Below are positions 36,402 through 48,563 of a stretch of DNA of 64,000 bases, in pieces. Position numbers and translations under genes: made by a program. Positions within the stretch are counted from its first letter, which is position 1, and every line of letters begins with the position of its first letter. Source of the DNA: Chelonoidis abingdonii (lineage: Eukaryota; Chordata; Testudines; Testudinidae). The DNA lies in assembly GCF_003597395.2 (NCBI RefSeq), contig NC_133773.1:130715361-130779360 (forward strand), read 5' to 3'. The notes under the pieces are model-generated. The model was not told the origin of the DNA and ran no database searches. It worked only from the letters and a program-made list of their open reading frames with translations.

Positions 36402-37096
36402 CAAAGGGAACAGAAAGGGATTGCTCCTATCTTAGGTTTGTTACCTCTCTGTTTAAACGACCCCTCCCCATACTGGAATTAACGTTACTACACAACTTTT
36501 AATTGCAATGGTTTGGTCTCCTAGTCTATTAATTTCATTAGAACTTTGTATAGGAAAGAAAATAAATGTGTTTTCATTTATATTTAGAAATACTTTGATT
36601 AGGAATAATGTTTGCAATTTCTGAGGAACTCAGTATTCAAATGTTTAATTTTCTATTAAAGTTTTTAAGCTACATGCCTTGTAGTAGTTGAGTATTACTG
36701 TATACAATAAATAAAATAAAGTTGAGTATTTATGAATGTAAATGAAGAAGTTCAGAGTTCAGTTGTTTTGTAACTGATGTGGTGATGTTTAATATTATCC
36801 ACAGTTTGTAACTATCTGGTAGCTCCTCGCCTAGGCATAAAAAGAACAAAAAATGAAACATCTTTAACTCTGGATATAATTTCTTTTGTAGATTTAATAG
36901 ACCTATAATATTGTTTTAAGACTATTGTTGATATTGAAATAGTGTACATTAAAATTTGATAGAATTAAATATTTTTCTGTTAAGGTTTTGTAAAACAAAG
37001 AACAGAAGCGCACACATGTGCATGCACACACACTTCTAAAGCTGTCTGATCTGCTGATGAGTTATGTCTAAAGCCTCCACCTTGCCAGTGTTCTCT
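36402..37096. other. Unique DNA, no gene seen
   Basis: AT-rich spacer, nothing recognised. Confidence 0.5.
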
Positions 37097-37298
37097 TTAG
37101 GGGGGAGGGATAGCTCAGTGGTTTGAGCATTTGCCTGGGTTGTGAGTTCAATCCTTGAGGGGGCCATTTAGGGATCTGGGGCAAAAACAAACAAACAAAA
37201 AACCCCCAAACTGTCAGACACAGTACTTGGTCCTGCTAGTGAAGGCAGGGGACTAGACTGGAACTTTCAAGGTCCCTTCCAGTTCTATGAGATAGGTA
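37097..37298 (+). repeat. Turtle tRNA-derived SINE
   Basis: GGGGAGGGATAGCTCAGTGG, GTTGTGAGTTCAATCCTTGA (B box) and CATTTAGGGATCTGGGGC, then an AACAAACAAACAAA insertion, and a tail GGTCCTGCTAGTGAAGGCAG, CAAGGTCCCTTCCAGTTCTA. Part of the tRNA-like arm between the A and B boxes is missing compared with the copies at 22440 and 61468. The tail resembles the CR1 3' variant at 22150 rather than that at 61045. Confidence 0.88.
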
Positions 37299-38732
37299 TA
37301 TCTCCATATATTAACATTTATCCAACTTCAACACATACAAAACTATACAAAGTTCACAAATATCAATACATCAGACTAGTTTTGCTGGGTAGTGTCAAAA
37401 TTCACTGTTTATTTCATTTGAACTGTAACTTACTGCCCTACTTCAGCCAACTTGAAAGCAAAACATCCATCTGAAGATACATTAATTTTGCCATTAGTTA
37501 GGCTTGAATATGCGTGTCAGACTAGGGCCTGCAAAACTGTTCAGAACGAAACATTCAGGCTCCATACAATAAATTGTTTCTAAATTTAATGTAGCATATT
37601 AAAGGATAGTCCTAAACATAAAGCCCTGAGATCACTGGCCATCCTTACCCAGAAAACCCATATTTATGGCAATAAGTACATGTCCACATTGGACTTCTTA
37701 AACCCAGGATCTGTCCCTTGGGGCAAGCTGTTCACTGAGTGCGTTGTGATTACCCTCAGAACTGCTGTTCCTAGATCCTGAACCTCAAGGACTCTCTTGA
37801 ACTGCTTTAAAGAAATTCTGCTTGATCATTCTGTGAAGAGACAGAGAGGTACAAGCAGAACACTATGGTTAAAGCCTTCATATTGGCAATGCTTCTAAGA
37901 ATGCTTTACTTTTTTTAACAGAACTGGTTTTAGGAATTTCAAGAAATATAAAGTGCCAAAGCAGATATGCTATATACAGTAGTAAGACTTTTTTGCCTTT
38001 ATCAGTGAAGTCCTGATTACTAAACTACAGTCAGTTCTTTGAAATACCAAGATTATCCAGTTCCAAATAAGCTACAGATCAGCTGTCAGCAGATACAAGT
38101 GTTGTCAATTTTCTGGAATGCCAAGTTAAATACGAGTTAATTCAGGCCTCCTAAAAGGTATTGTATACTGTTGGAGAGAATTACAGACATCTGTTTTATA
38201 AACTACAGGAAGCAATCAAAGGGAAGTGCGGGTAACTGAGGTGTATTGTACTGGTTGCCTCTGAAAATTAATGAACCCATGCAGCAGAATCAAAAGTTGA
38301 GAATAATACAAAGACATTAACAACGTGTTTCTTATGAAGATCTGGGTTGGAATGCTCCATGATTTTGTAAGTAAGGGGCCAAATTCAGCCTTGGAGTCCG
38401 CGGGTGAACTCCTGTTGACTTCAGTGATAACTGCACCCATTTGTGCTAGGGCTGAATTTGGGCATATGTATCTTTGCTCTCCTGTCTAGATGAGATTATT
38501 CAGAGCTGTTGCTGCTGGCATTATGAGCTAGGGACATAACTTTACCTTACAGTTTATATCATTCTGTGCAAAAGACTTTACTTTTAGTTTTGCGCAAAAT
38601 GCAGACATTTTTTTTTCTTTTTTTCTTCTAATGATGTTAGCCAGAAATATGGGTTAAATCCAAATGTCAGAGACTAACCTTTGCATATCCACCGTCTTGT
38701 CTCTTGTGTCCTGGGGAGAAAAGCAATATACA
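37299..38732. other. Unique DNA, no gene seen
   Basis: Nothing recognised beyond a weak palindromic relic at 38375-38462. Confidence 0.5.
38375..38462. repeat. Old palindromic repeat relic
   Basis: CCAAATTCAGCCTTGG at the left and GGGCTGAATTTGG at the right are inverted repeats, with GTTGACTTCAGTG inside. Similar in design to 12371 and 53104. Confidence 0.5.
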
Positions 38733-38872
38733 GACATTATTATTATTCATTAATATTGTTTATTAAATATTGGTATTACCATAGCTCCTAGGAGTCCTAG
38801 TTGTGGACCAGGATCCCATTGCAATATATGCACAAAACAAAAAGGTAGCCCCTTCCCCAAACATACTTGCCT
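38733..38872 (-). repeat. L2/MIR-type 3' tail relic (reverse)
   Basis: ATTATTATTATTCATTAATA, then GTATTACCATAGCTCCTAGG, AGTTGTGGACCAGGATCCCA and AGGTAGCCCCTTCCCC: the inverse of the tail family, including the CCTAGG…GGACCAGGA block. Confidence 0.7.
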
Positions 38873-40501
38873 GTTTCCCAATGAATTAAATACCTTTAAA
38901 TTGGAAGGTAATGAATATGTGGAATGTTTTAATGAAATTACAAACATAAATGTCTCTTTGAAAGAATAGAGAAGGAAATTTAGACAGTAGTATATAGGCC
39001 ATATCTCCCCTGTTATTTCTAGAATGTTAGTATGTTTATCAATTGCTGTTCTGATTAAGCTTGTGGTTTCTTAAATGAGTACATTGAACTTCAGTATAAC
39101 ATCAGTTGTTTTCTTATTCACATATATTTTTCCTGAGTCTTTTTCCCATCTGATGTGAAAATGGCACCCCTGCAATATCTGCTATGTTAACCACGCATAT
39201 TTTCAGATTTTGATGAAGATTATGGCAGTAAAGAAGGAAAGTCATTGGCGTTGGCAGTTTTACAAAATGATGAGTATATTCTACCCCAAAGTTGCATTTT
39301 AAGTAAAGGATGAATCTTTTTAACTCTTCCATGCACCCTCTGAATACTACAGATTTTGACTTTATGAATAGTGTTTTCTCATTGGCCTGGGGTCAGAAGA
39401 TCTTGAGACTATTTTGTATGGTTATGAATTCTGTCATCATCTAAAATCTGTGTGGAAAGACATTAGTATATTTTCTCTCTTAACAATTATGTTTTCATTA
39501 TCCTGCTATGCCAGAAAATGGACAAGAGAAACTGGATTTGGCTTAATTAACCCACAACTTTATTATTAACTGTCTGGAAATACCTGGTAGATACAAATGT
39601 ACAGTGCAGGTAATTCCATAATCATTTCAGTGTATAGCCAGGTGGCTTCCATCAGCCCTCCTCATTTCCCATCTTTGCCCCCAGTCCACCCACTGCGTGG
39701 GACCTTACCATTCTCTCGAGTGAGGGTCAAGGTCAGCTATAAAGGAGTGGGGGAGTTGGCTTTCTACTGTGCCAGTTGTACGAGCCCTGAACGTTGCTAT
39801 TTCCACGCCTTTAACAAATGCCTCCTTTAAATCCTTCACCAATCCATTTATCCGATCACTGTATCTCTCCCCTATGGAGTACCTGCACTGGATATCTGCC
39901 CCACATCAATATAATGAGTTGTGACACCATAGCATAACTCCAGTTCCATGTATGCCCCAGCTAAGCCCATTAAACCTGCTGTGGGGAGGATGACCACCCC
40001 ACCTTGCCTTGGCCAATCTGGGGGTGAGGGAAATATTCATTCCCAACCTCCTAAGAAAGGAGCAACTAATGCATTGCCCACAGTAGATCCTGACCAAACT
40101 AATATTTCACCACTTCCATGGATGGGAGGGTGGGTATGCTCTGCTTACTCCAAGTAAGAGAGGGCTTCTCCTGCCCAGCATGTATTTATATAATCTCCCT
40201 TTTCTTCAGGTCACCTCAGGGGCATGGATCAATGTGCCCCCAGCCTACTCTGCAGCTGCTGCAAAATCACTCTGTCTCTCTCTTAAAGAGGTACACACCT
40301 TCCACCAGCAAGCCAGACAACAGGCCCCTGTGTGGTGCGGTCATTCTCAAAGTACTGTAAGGCAGGGGTCATGTGTCCTGCTTATTAAGACCGTAACCGC
40401 TGCTGTTTGCATTAATCATAATAGTCTCATTGTTACCTTGTTCTCCCTTCCCTCCATCTTCCCTCCCCCCAACCCCTGCATCAGCTTGTTGTAGTCACCT
40501 G
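38873..40501. other. Unassigned DNA, no gene seen
   Basis: 39540-40490 is pyrimidine-rich and less AT-rich than the surroundings and holds open frames of 60-105 codons on both strands without domains. Possibly an old repeat continuous with the L2-type tail that follows. Confidence 0.35.
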
Positions 40502-40622
40502 TTAGATTGTGGGATCTTTTGGGAGAGACAGTCCATTTGTTACATGTGTACAGGTAGATCATAGCACAGTGATTGTGCCACTCCTTGATTGTCGTTTTAG
40601 GCACTACCACAATAAAAATAAA
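40502..40622 (+). repeat. L2/MIR-type 3' tail relic
   Basis: GTTAGATTGTGGGATCTTTT, GGGAGAGACAGTCCATTTGT, CACAGTGATTGTGCCACTCC and TAGGCACTACCACAATAAAA follow the family order, ending in an A-rich AATAAAAATAAAT tail. Confidence 0.65.
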
Positions 40623-41149
40623 TTAGAAAAAATAGTGTGCACCACTCCAGATATTGTTCAGAAAGTCATCTGAATTACTTTGTTATTTATATAACACTAT
40701 AAATGTGCTGCTTTAATAGATGAATAAAAGACAGGGTTTCTGCCATAAATTTCTCAAAACTCACAGTAATGAGCATAGTATGCCTATGTACAAATCATGC
40801 TTTTTAAGGTCCTACTCCTGGAAGCTATTTTATTTGGGGTACCCCTGCATCCACCCACACAGCTTTATTAAAGTCAATCTTTAGATTCAGGGGTCTACCC
40901 ATAGTAGAATCAGAGGCCAAGGCATAGGTTGTAGATTGATTTATTAGCATTGGCATGGGAAGAGAGAATAAGAGTAACAATAAGATCAAGCAATAGATTT
41001 ATTTGGTAATGCTCACACCACAGGAGTTCCAACGTTTTAAATGTTTTATTTCTTGTGAGATACTGTTACTAAAAGGGGACAGCTAGGGTTTTTAGAGTTC
41101 CATTGCAGTCAGAGTACACATTACAAATTATGGGATATCTTCAGGAATT

Positions 41150-41235
41150 ACTACGTGAAATTCTACAGCCTGTGTCATGCAAGAGGTCAGACTGAATGTG
41201 TCCCTTCTGGCCTTAAACATCTACGAAAATATGGT
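41150..41235 (+). repeat. CR1-type LINE 3' end fragment
   Basis: TGTCATGCAAGAGGTCAGAC and TGTCCCTTCTGGCCTTAAAC match the 3' end of the older CR1 subfamily seen complete at 49470-49530 (GTTATACAGGTCAGCC, CTCTTCTGGCCTTGGAATC). A severely truncated copy. Confidence 0.75.
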
Positions 41236-41719
41236 CGTTTCACTCTTAATGAAAAGAAGTACCATCCATCTGGTTGGTACAATAACAAAAAAATCCATTT
41301 GTCACACCCAGGTCCAGGGCATTATCCAGATAATTTTCAGATATTTATAAGCAGGAGCATTAAAAACTATCTTTGATTTGGATTTAAAGTCAGAAGAGGA
41401 TTCCTAACTTTGGATGAAGCCTGTTTAAGGGCCCAATTGTGATTTTAATAGAACTATTCATGTGTTTAAAATTAAGCATGTATATGAGCGTTCACAGTAT
41501 CAGAGCCTACATTTAAGAATTATAGTTGCTGGAAAGTCCCACAGACATCAGTCTGCATTGTAGACATTTTATACATTAAATAACTGTTGATTTGAGTTTG
41601 TGACGGGAGTTTATGGTGACAAAACAGTTGTAGCCGAATAAACTTCAGATGTGATGCTGAAGCTATTGTCATCTTTACTTCCAACTCTAAAGTGAGAAGT
41701 GTTGCTATATGTTGAATTT

Positions 41720-42668
41720 CAATGTCTAAAAAGATTCAGTGCTTCAATAGGGCCAGTTTCACAAAACTGAAAACAATTCTGAGACAAATCATCTAGAAGG
41801 AAGCATTTAATTAAAAAAATGTTAATTGGGAATCATTTAAGAACACTTTACTAGAGACCCAAAAAGCTACAATCCCCCAGTCAAGGAAGAAGGCCATACT
41901 GATTAAAAAACTGACCTAGTTTAGATGGGAAGAGAAAACAGCTATAAAAATAATATATAACAAATGGAAGAAATGGGAATTTGATAGTAATGAATATAAA
42001 TCAGAAGTTAAGAATTGTAGAAAGTTGATAGGGGAAACAAAAGGGACACAAGGAGAAATCTGTGGCCAGCAGCTAAGGATAATTCAAGGATTTTAAAAAA
42101 TATATTAGAAACAAAACAAAAACAAAAAATCCTGACAATTGTATTGGTCAATAACTAGGTGAAAATGGTAGAATTATCAATAATAATTTAGAAAAAACAG
42201 AACTGTTCAATAAGTATTTCTGTTCTGTATTTGGAGAAAGAGCAGATGATTTAGTCTCATCATATGGTGATAAAATTACTTATATTTCACTAGTCTTTCT
42301 GGAGGATGTTAAACACGAGCTATGAAGTTTCACATTTTTAAAATCAATGTTTCCAGATAACTTACATCCAAGAGTTTTGAACTCACTGGACCACTAATGT
42401 TGATTTTTAATAAGTCTTGGAGCACTGGGTAAGTTCCAGAAGACTGGAAGAAAGCTAATGCTGTGTCAATTTTTAAAAAGGGTAATTAGAGGCCCATCAG
42501 CCTGACATTGATCATGGGCAAGATAATGGAGCAGTTGATATGGGACTTGATTAATATAGAACTAAAATATAATTAATGCAAATCAACATGGACTTTTGGA
42601 AAATAGAACTTGCCAAACTAACTTGTAATCTCACAAAAAAACCATCACGTTTGGGGGATAAAGCTAAT
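41720..42668 (+). mobile_element. CR1/L3-type LINE, 5' half, split by DIRS
   Basis: Conceptual translation gives RT-proximal sequence with many stops: RPKKLQSP near 41860, TAIKIIYNKWKKWEFDSNEY near 41940, NKYFCSVFGERADDLVS near 42210, and TSERPISLTLIMGKIMEQ-like sequence near 42495. The last words before the break are GGGGGATAAAGCTAA. The 5' limit is uncertain. The same element continues at 48754. This host copy is older than the DIRS inside it. Confidence 0.8.
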
Positions 42669-42840
42669 ATTCTTCTTTGAGAGAAATCCCTGTGGGTGCT
42701 CCACTCCAGGTGTTGGTGCAGCCCTGCGTCTTCACTCTGAGATTTTTGCAGCAGTACTAGTACTGGCCACGCATGCACGGAGCCTGCCTCCCTGCTTAAT
42801 AGTACGCATGCGTGGCCAGTCTCCTCAGGTCCTTCTCTAC
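42669..42840 (+). repeat. DIRS left inverted terminal repeat
   Basis: TTCTTTGAGAGAAATCCCTG, GTGGGTGCTCCACTCC, GAGATTTTTGCAGCAGTACT, GGCCACGCATGCACGGAGCC, TTAATAGTACGCATGCGTGG and CCTCAGGTCCTTCTCTAC appear in inverse order and orientation in 48564-48753. It has about 15 bp (GTGTTGGTGCAGCCC) not seen in the right copy. Confidence 0.9.
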
Positions 42841-43016
42841 CATCCCTGGCCTGAGACGGAGCTCAGCAGACTCGTTAAGAACTTTCTTCCTCTTGTTACA
42901 ATTACCCTTCTAGTTAGTTAGTTTGTTGTTAGTCGTAGTTAGTTATCATTTTCTAACTTTTTCTCTGAAAAAAAATTTTTTTTTCTTCGTTTCTGTCAGT
43001 TGCAGCAGCTTCTGAC

Positions 43017-44946
43017 ATGCCTGGCTCCCCAGGCTTTAAGTGCTACTCTGCCTGCCAGGAGCCTATCCTCCTGTCAGATGGCCAGTCAAAATGTATAAAA
43101 TGTTTGGGGGAGACCCACATTCCCCCAAAATGTGCCCACTGTGGTAAACTTAGCTCCAGGGCACGGAAGGACAGGGAGCTTAAACTGAAACCGCTCCTTC
43201 TTCAGAAATCCCTAGGGTCAGTTTCAGACCCAGGCACTAACTCTGGCTCCGCTGCCAACCACAGGCCCCCTGCCTCAAAGAAGCACAAGAAAACTTCAAA
43301 AAAAGGGCACCTTCTGTCATCCACAAAGGAAACCCTGCAGGATAATACTTCTCCAGGCAGGTCTACCACTTCCCTCCCGGTGCTTCCCCGCTTGAGCACG
43401 TTTGACATGCTGGGCTCCTCCGGCACTGTGCGAAACCTGCCTGTGGTGGCGGCACAAAGATCCGGTGCCGAGGCTTCAGGTTTCCAGTTGCCTGCCTCTC
43501 TTCTGGCACCGTTCGGCACCGTGATGGACACGGTGCCAACATATCACAACCAGTCTGACCCCCCGCAGGCTGATATTGATCTCCCGGCAGTGACACCCGC
43601 TGAGCTGACCAGTAGTGAGTCAAGGCTCAGAACACTGGTGCAGAGTAATTTTTCCTCACAGCAGATCCTCCTGAACAGCCTTCACCTCACACAGGAGCCT
43701 CAGCACTGCAATTTGCTCAGTCAAGGGTCCTCCTTGTGTCACCTATCCTGCAGTCACCCCCACTGAATGCCTACATCTCTCCAATGGCTGACTCAGAGAC
43801 TGGACAGTCTTCCTCCAGTGATGAGGAAGCTGGACCCCAAGGGGATTTTTCACCATATTAAGACTTCCATCCTCAGACCCCAGTAAACAGAGGTCATAGA
43901 AAAATTACTTTGTCCTACTCTCAGGATCCTGCCTTATGGTGTGTGAACTTCTGATGGCACCACCTATGCCCTTCCCACTGCCGTGGCAATATTGGGGCCC
44001 ATGGGCATCGTATCCTCGAGAACACACTCACTACTCCACCTCAACCAGGCGCAACATCTGCCTAGCACCACCAACTGATGAACCTGCCACTGATGCAAGA
44101 CGCCAGACAGCACCGTCACAATTGCAGAATCAGTCTCATCCTGCTCCTATTCCAATATACCCAGAGGTACCGTCTGAAGAAGCCTTACTTCCCCCTCCCA
44201 CAACATCTTCGGATGACTTCTCAAACTTTCAAGACCTCTTTAAAAGAGTTCCCAGTGAGTTGAGAATTAACATAGAGGAGGTACCTGAACAACAGCATGA
44301 GTTAACAGACATCCTACAGCTCTCTTCTTCCTCTGGGGTTGCATTACCTATCAATACAGCCCTTTTAGAACCTGCTAAGGCAATCTGCCAGACTCCCGCT
44401 ACAAGCCTACCTACCTGTAAACGAGCGGATCACAAGTACTTCATCCCTTCTAAGGACTCTGAATTCGTTTTTACCCATCCAGCGCCAAACTTGGTAGTAG
44501 ACGCAGCCAACCAAAGGACCAAACAGCAGTGTTCCTGCTCCACCCCATCCAACCAAGACAGTAAATGCTTGGACCTCCTTGGACATAAAGTATATGCATC
44601 TTGAATGCTACAATTTCATATTGCTAATTATACTGCAGTTCTTGCAAAATATGACCACAAAAACTATAACAAATTCATGGACTTTATTGATGACATTCCA
44701 GAAGAAAAGAAACAACAATTCACAGCTTTAGTCTCTGAGGGACAAATCATATCACGTACTACTCTTCAAGCGGCCTCGATGCAGCCAGTACTGCAGCAAG
44801 ATCCACCACCACAGCAGTGGTCGTGCGCCGAGGTTCATGGCTCTCCTGTTCCTTTCCTTGAGAGGTCCAGAGTACCATTGAAGATCTTCCTTTTGATGGT
44901 GACAAACTCTTTGCTTCTACCACAAATGACATACTTCATTCAATGA
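43017..44946 (+). pseudogene. DIRS ORF1 (gag-like), broken
   Basis: The first open piece (43017-43766, 249 codons, start ATG just after the AT-rich leader) has an N-terminal Cys cluster, CYSAC, KCIKCLGETHIPPKCAHCGK, resembling a zinc-binding gag head, then a basic stretch and a long Ser/Thr/Pro-rich low-complexity middle. A frameshift near 43770 moves to the frame of 43936-44604. A TGA at 44602-44604 then interrupts the same frame, which continues 44605-44946 (FHIANYTAVLAKYDHKNYNK), the typical conserved C-terminal part of DIRS gag. Product in life: a structural protein packaging element RNA. Confidence 0.8.
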
Positions 44947-45248
44947 AGGACTCAAGGGCAACCCTCCAGTCCTTAGGAATCCAAACCCCTATGACCAGAA
45001 GGCAACAATATAGATTTCAACCTTACCATTGTCCACGCTACCCCACATATACACAGCACTTCCATAGATCACAGGAGTAACAACAGCAATGCCAGAGACC
45101 CAGATACAAGCGTCGTTGTCTCAATTCTTCAGTAATGCCTCAACCCCCTCCAACTAATAAGCAGATTTGAAGTTTTGGTCGAGGGCCTTGAAAACAATGT
45201 TCCCACTTCAGCGCATACACCGCATGTACCTATTTTTGGACACCGCCT

Positions 45249-46740
45249 ATGACCATTCTCCATCAATGGCAGAACATTACCACCAGCAAGTGGGTTATAG
45301 AGGTCATCACAATTGGCTACTCTATTCCCCTCCTCTCTTTGCCTCCCACCCACCCATCCTCCCTGTCCCTCTTCAGGGACCCCTCTCACAAGCCACTGCT
45401 CTTCCAAGAAGTACAACATCTCCTTCAGTTGGGAGCAGTGGAACTTGTGCCTGAACGACACAGAGGGAAGGGCTTTCATTCCAATTATTTCTTAACAGTA
45501 AAGAAAACTGGGGGATGGAAACCGATCCTCGATCTCAGGCGTCTCAACAAATTTATCAAAAAGCAAAAGTTCAAGATGGTTACTCTCACCACCATAATCC
45601 CAGCGCTGTAGCAGGGTGATTGGTTTTCAGCCCTTGACCTACAGAATGCCTATTTTCATGTCACTATACATCCAGCCCACAGTCGTTTCCTTTGTTTTAC
45701 CCTTGACTCGACACATTTTCAATACAGGGTTCTACCCTTTGGACTTTCCACTGCCCCTCGTGTTTTTTTCAAGCTCCTAGCCGTAGTCACCGCCTACCTC
45801 AGGAAACAAGGGATAATAATATTTCCTTACCTCTACGATTGCCTCCTCAAAGCCTCAACATTTGATGAAGCTCTCTGATTCGCGCGACTCACCATTGATG
45901 ATTTCCTATCTCTTGGCCTACAAATAAACAAAACAAATCCATGTCACATGCTACCCAGCACCTGGAGTTCAGAGGAGCAGACCTTGATTCCCAGATGGGA
46001 TTGCCATCTCTCCCACCTGACTGATTCAACACCATAAAACTACTGGCCACAAAACTTCACAACAGTCCCCAGATCACTGCCTGAGACTGCCTACAACTAC
46101 TAGGTCACTTGGCCTTGTGCACTTTCGTGGTCCAAAATGCACGCCTGTACATGAGGTGCTTCCAAGCTTGGTTGGCCACGGTTTACAGACTGAATGTGCA
46201 TGCTCTAAACAAGACTCTCTCCATACCTTTCGGAGTCAAAGACTCTCTACTAGGGCGGACAGTTCCCTCCAACCTCTGCTTTGGAGTCCCCTTTCTCCAG
46301 GACGCTCCATCCCTCATAATGACTACTGGTGCATCCCTCACAGGGTAGGGCACACACATGTCTCACCACATAGTCCAGGGGCTATGGTCTTCAACTGAAT
46401 ACTCCCTGCACATAAGTGTCCTAGAACTTCGAGTCATACGCAGTGCCTGCCATCACTTCCTCCCCCTAATCAGGAATCAACATGTACGCATAATGACAGA
46501 CAGCATTGCCTGCGTGTTCTATGTAAACAGGCAGGGAGGAGTTCACTCTCACTCACTTTGCACAGAGGCTATGAAGCTCTGGAATTGGTGCCTTGTGAAC
46601 AACATCCAGATATCAGCCACCTGTCTTCCCGGAGTTATGAATACCACAGCGGGCGAATTAAGCAGACGCTTTCCCTGGGATCACGAATGGGAGATAAATG
46701 AGACAATCATCCGCAACATATTCTGCATTTAGGGTCACCC
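45249..46740 (+). pseudogene. DIRS reverse transcriptase and RNase H, broken
   Basis: RT fingers and palm: GAVELVPERHRGKGFHSNYF, GGWKPILDLRRLNKF, then a TAG stop at 45609-45611 and in the same frame GDWFSALDLQNAYFHV with the first catalytic Asp. RVLPFGLSTAPRVF follows. The catalytic box reads YLYDCLL where active enzymes have YLDDCLL, so one of the two essential Asp is Tyr. RNase H follows in shifted frames: TTGASLTGWG (Asp to Gly in the TDAS motif), LELRVIRSACHHFL, IMTDSIACVFYVNRQGG and NTTAGELSR. The enzyme would have copied the element RNA. It is dead here by point changes as well as stops. Confidence 0.88.
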
Positions 46741-47149
46741 AACCATAGACCTTTTTGCAACTGCGGAAAACATAAAATGTCCCGAATTTTGCTCCAGAGC
46801 GGGACTGGCAAACATTCCCTGGGAGAAGCATTCATGGTCCCATGGCGCTGGAACTTACTCTATGCTTTTCCCCCTACACCGGTTCTCCACAGAGTACGAC
46901 AAAGATATGAACAGATCGTGCCACGTTGATATTGATTGCCCTGTCATGGCCCAGACAACTGTGGTTTCCATTTCTCACCAGAATGTCAATTTGACCACCA
47001 ATTTCATTGCTCCTGACTCCGAATCTCCTGTTACAGCAACATAGTCGATTTCTTCACCCCAATCTGTCCGTGCTTCACCTCAAAGCCTGGTTCCTACATG
47101 GTTCTCCCAAAATGAACTAGCTTGCTCTGACCAAGTTCAAGGAGTGCTC

Positions 47150-48370
47150 CTACATAGCAGAACACAATCTACTCACACCACTTATCTACGAAAGTTGGAA
47201 GCGATTCACATATTGGTGTTCAGCTAAACAACTTTCTCCCATGTTGGGACCTCTCCTGCTCATACTTTACTACCTATTGGACCTTAAGCAATCTGGCCTT
47301 TCTTTCAGCTCCATCAGAGTCCATTTAGCTGCTATTACAACCTTTCGTGACAGAATTGACAATACTTCTGTTTTTGCTCATCCGATCACTCAAGGACTCC
47401 AAGCCCTATACCCAGACATTAAACTGCCTACGCCTCAGTGGGACTTTCATTTAGTATTATCCTGCCTAACTCAACAACCATTTGAGCCCCTAGCCACTTG
47501 GTCCCTTTTACACTTTTCTATGAAAACAGCATTTTTAGTGGCAATTACCTCTGTCAGGAGAAATAGCAGCTCTTATGGTAGATCCACCATATACACTGTT
47601 TTTCAAGGACAAGGTTACCCTTAGATTACACCTCAAATTTCTTCCAAAGGTGCATTCCTCATTCCACATTAATGAGCTGATACACCTACCAACCTTCTTT
47701 CTAAAACCACATGCAAACTCTTCTGAAGCCACAATGCATATGTTAGATGTATGCAGGGCCTTGTCCTTCTATCTGGATAGAACCAAACCTTTCAGAAGCT
47801 CCATAGGGACCCCTATTTCTACCCAGAGACTTTCAAACTGGATTTCTGAGTGCAGCTGATTGTGCTATCAGATAAAGAAAGTTACACCTCTAGCTGGCAT
47901 TAGAATATCAGGGTTGGAAGGGACCTCAGGAAGGCATCTAGTTCAACCCCTTGCTCAAAGAAGGACCTATCCCCAGATAGATTTTTGCCCCAGATCCCTA
48001 AACAGACCCTTTAGGGATTGAACTTGCAGCCTTGGGTTTAATAGGTCAATGCTCAAACCACTGAGCTATCCCTCCCCGCAAAAAACTTGGCTAGATCCCA
48101 TGAAGTAAGTGGCAATGCCTTAACCATATGCGTGTTGTAAAGGTCACTAGGACCTCTTCCATCCTTAACAAGGGTAGTGCTAACCTTCTTTCGTTTCAGC
48201 TGTGGCTACCTCTTTGGCTTTCTTATGCAAAGTTCCCCTGCGTGACATCTGTAAAGTGGCCACTTGGTCCTCTGAACACACATTTGTTAAACACTATGCC
48301 CTTACTCAAGGCCCTCTCTCTGATACATGATTGGGCAGATCTGTATTATCTACTGCATTCCTATTGGATC
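47150..48370 (+). pseudogene. DIRS tyrosine recombinase, broken by a SINE
   Basis: The N-terminal core-binding part reads YLLDLKQSGLSFSSIRVHLA and AITTFRDRID (47270-47370). The catalytic domain starts with LVAITSVRR (47535), holding the first catalytic Arg, and HINELIHLP, ALSFYLDRTKPFRSS, ISTQRLSNWISEC follow. Then comes the reverse-oriented SINE at 47905-48078. Beyond it, VATSLAFLCKVPLRDICKVA and TWSSEHTFVKHYAL include the likely nucleophile Tyr near 48297. The HxxR box expected between the two halves is blurred by insertion and decay. In an active element this enzyme integrates the circular DNA copy. Besides the SINE, there is a frameshift near 47570. Confidence 0.85.
47905..48078 (-). repeat. 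Turtle tRNA-derived SINE inside the DIRS recombinase
   Basis: Reverse orientation: the CR1-like tail complement GGGTTGGAAGGGACCTCAGG comes first, then AGATCCCTAAACAGACCC, the B-box complement GGATTGAACTTGCAGCC, and the A-box complement CAAACCACTGAGCTATCCCT. Full length from tRNA head to tail. No convincing target duplication was found. It is the youngest layer of this nest. Confidence 0.92.
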
Positions 48371-48418
48371 TGAAGTCCCTACCTCCTTGAGACACACGGC
48401 TTTTAAGTCACCTGGCGT

Positions 48419-48515
48419 GGAGCACCCACAGGGACATCTCTCTTGAAGAAGAGGAGGTTACTCACGCTGTGCAGTAACTGACATTCTTTGAGATGAGTGT
48501 CCCTGTGGGTGCTCC
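48419..48515 (+). repeat. DIRS internal complementary region
   Basis: Reads GGAGCACCCACAGGGACATC, TCTCTTGAAGAAG, AGGAGGTTACTCACGCTGTG, CAGTAACTGACATTCTTTGA, GAGTGTCCCTGTGGGTGCTCC. This is the reverse complement of the outermost right end followed by the outermost left end, as if the termini were joined in a circle. In DIRS replication this region templates completion of the ends. Confidence 0.88.
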
Positions 48516-48563
48516 AATACCCACCCTCCTCCCCTCTACTTCAGAGTTGGGGTGGCCTCCGTT

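Noticed and set aside
40180..40310. A host exon after TTTTCTTCAG
   Set aside because: A splice-acceptor-like tract alone, with no donor, domain or second exon nearby.
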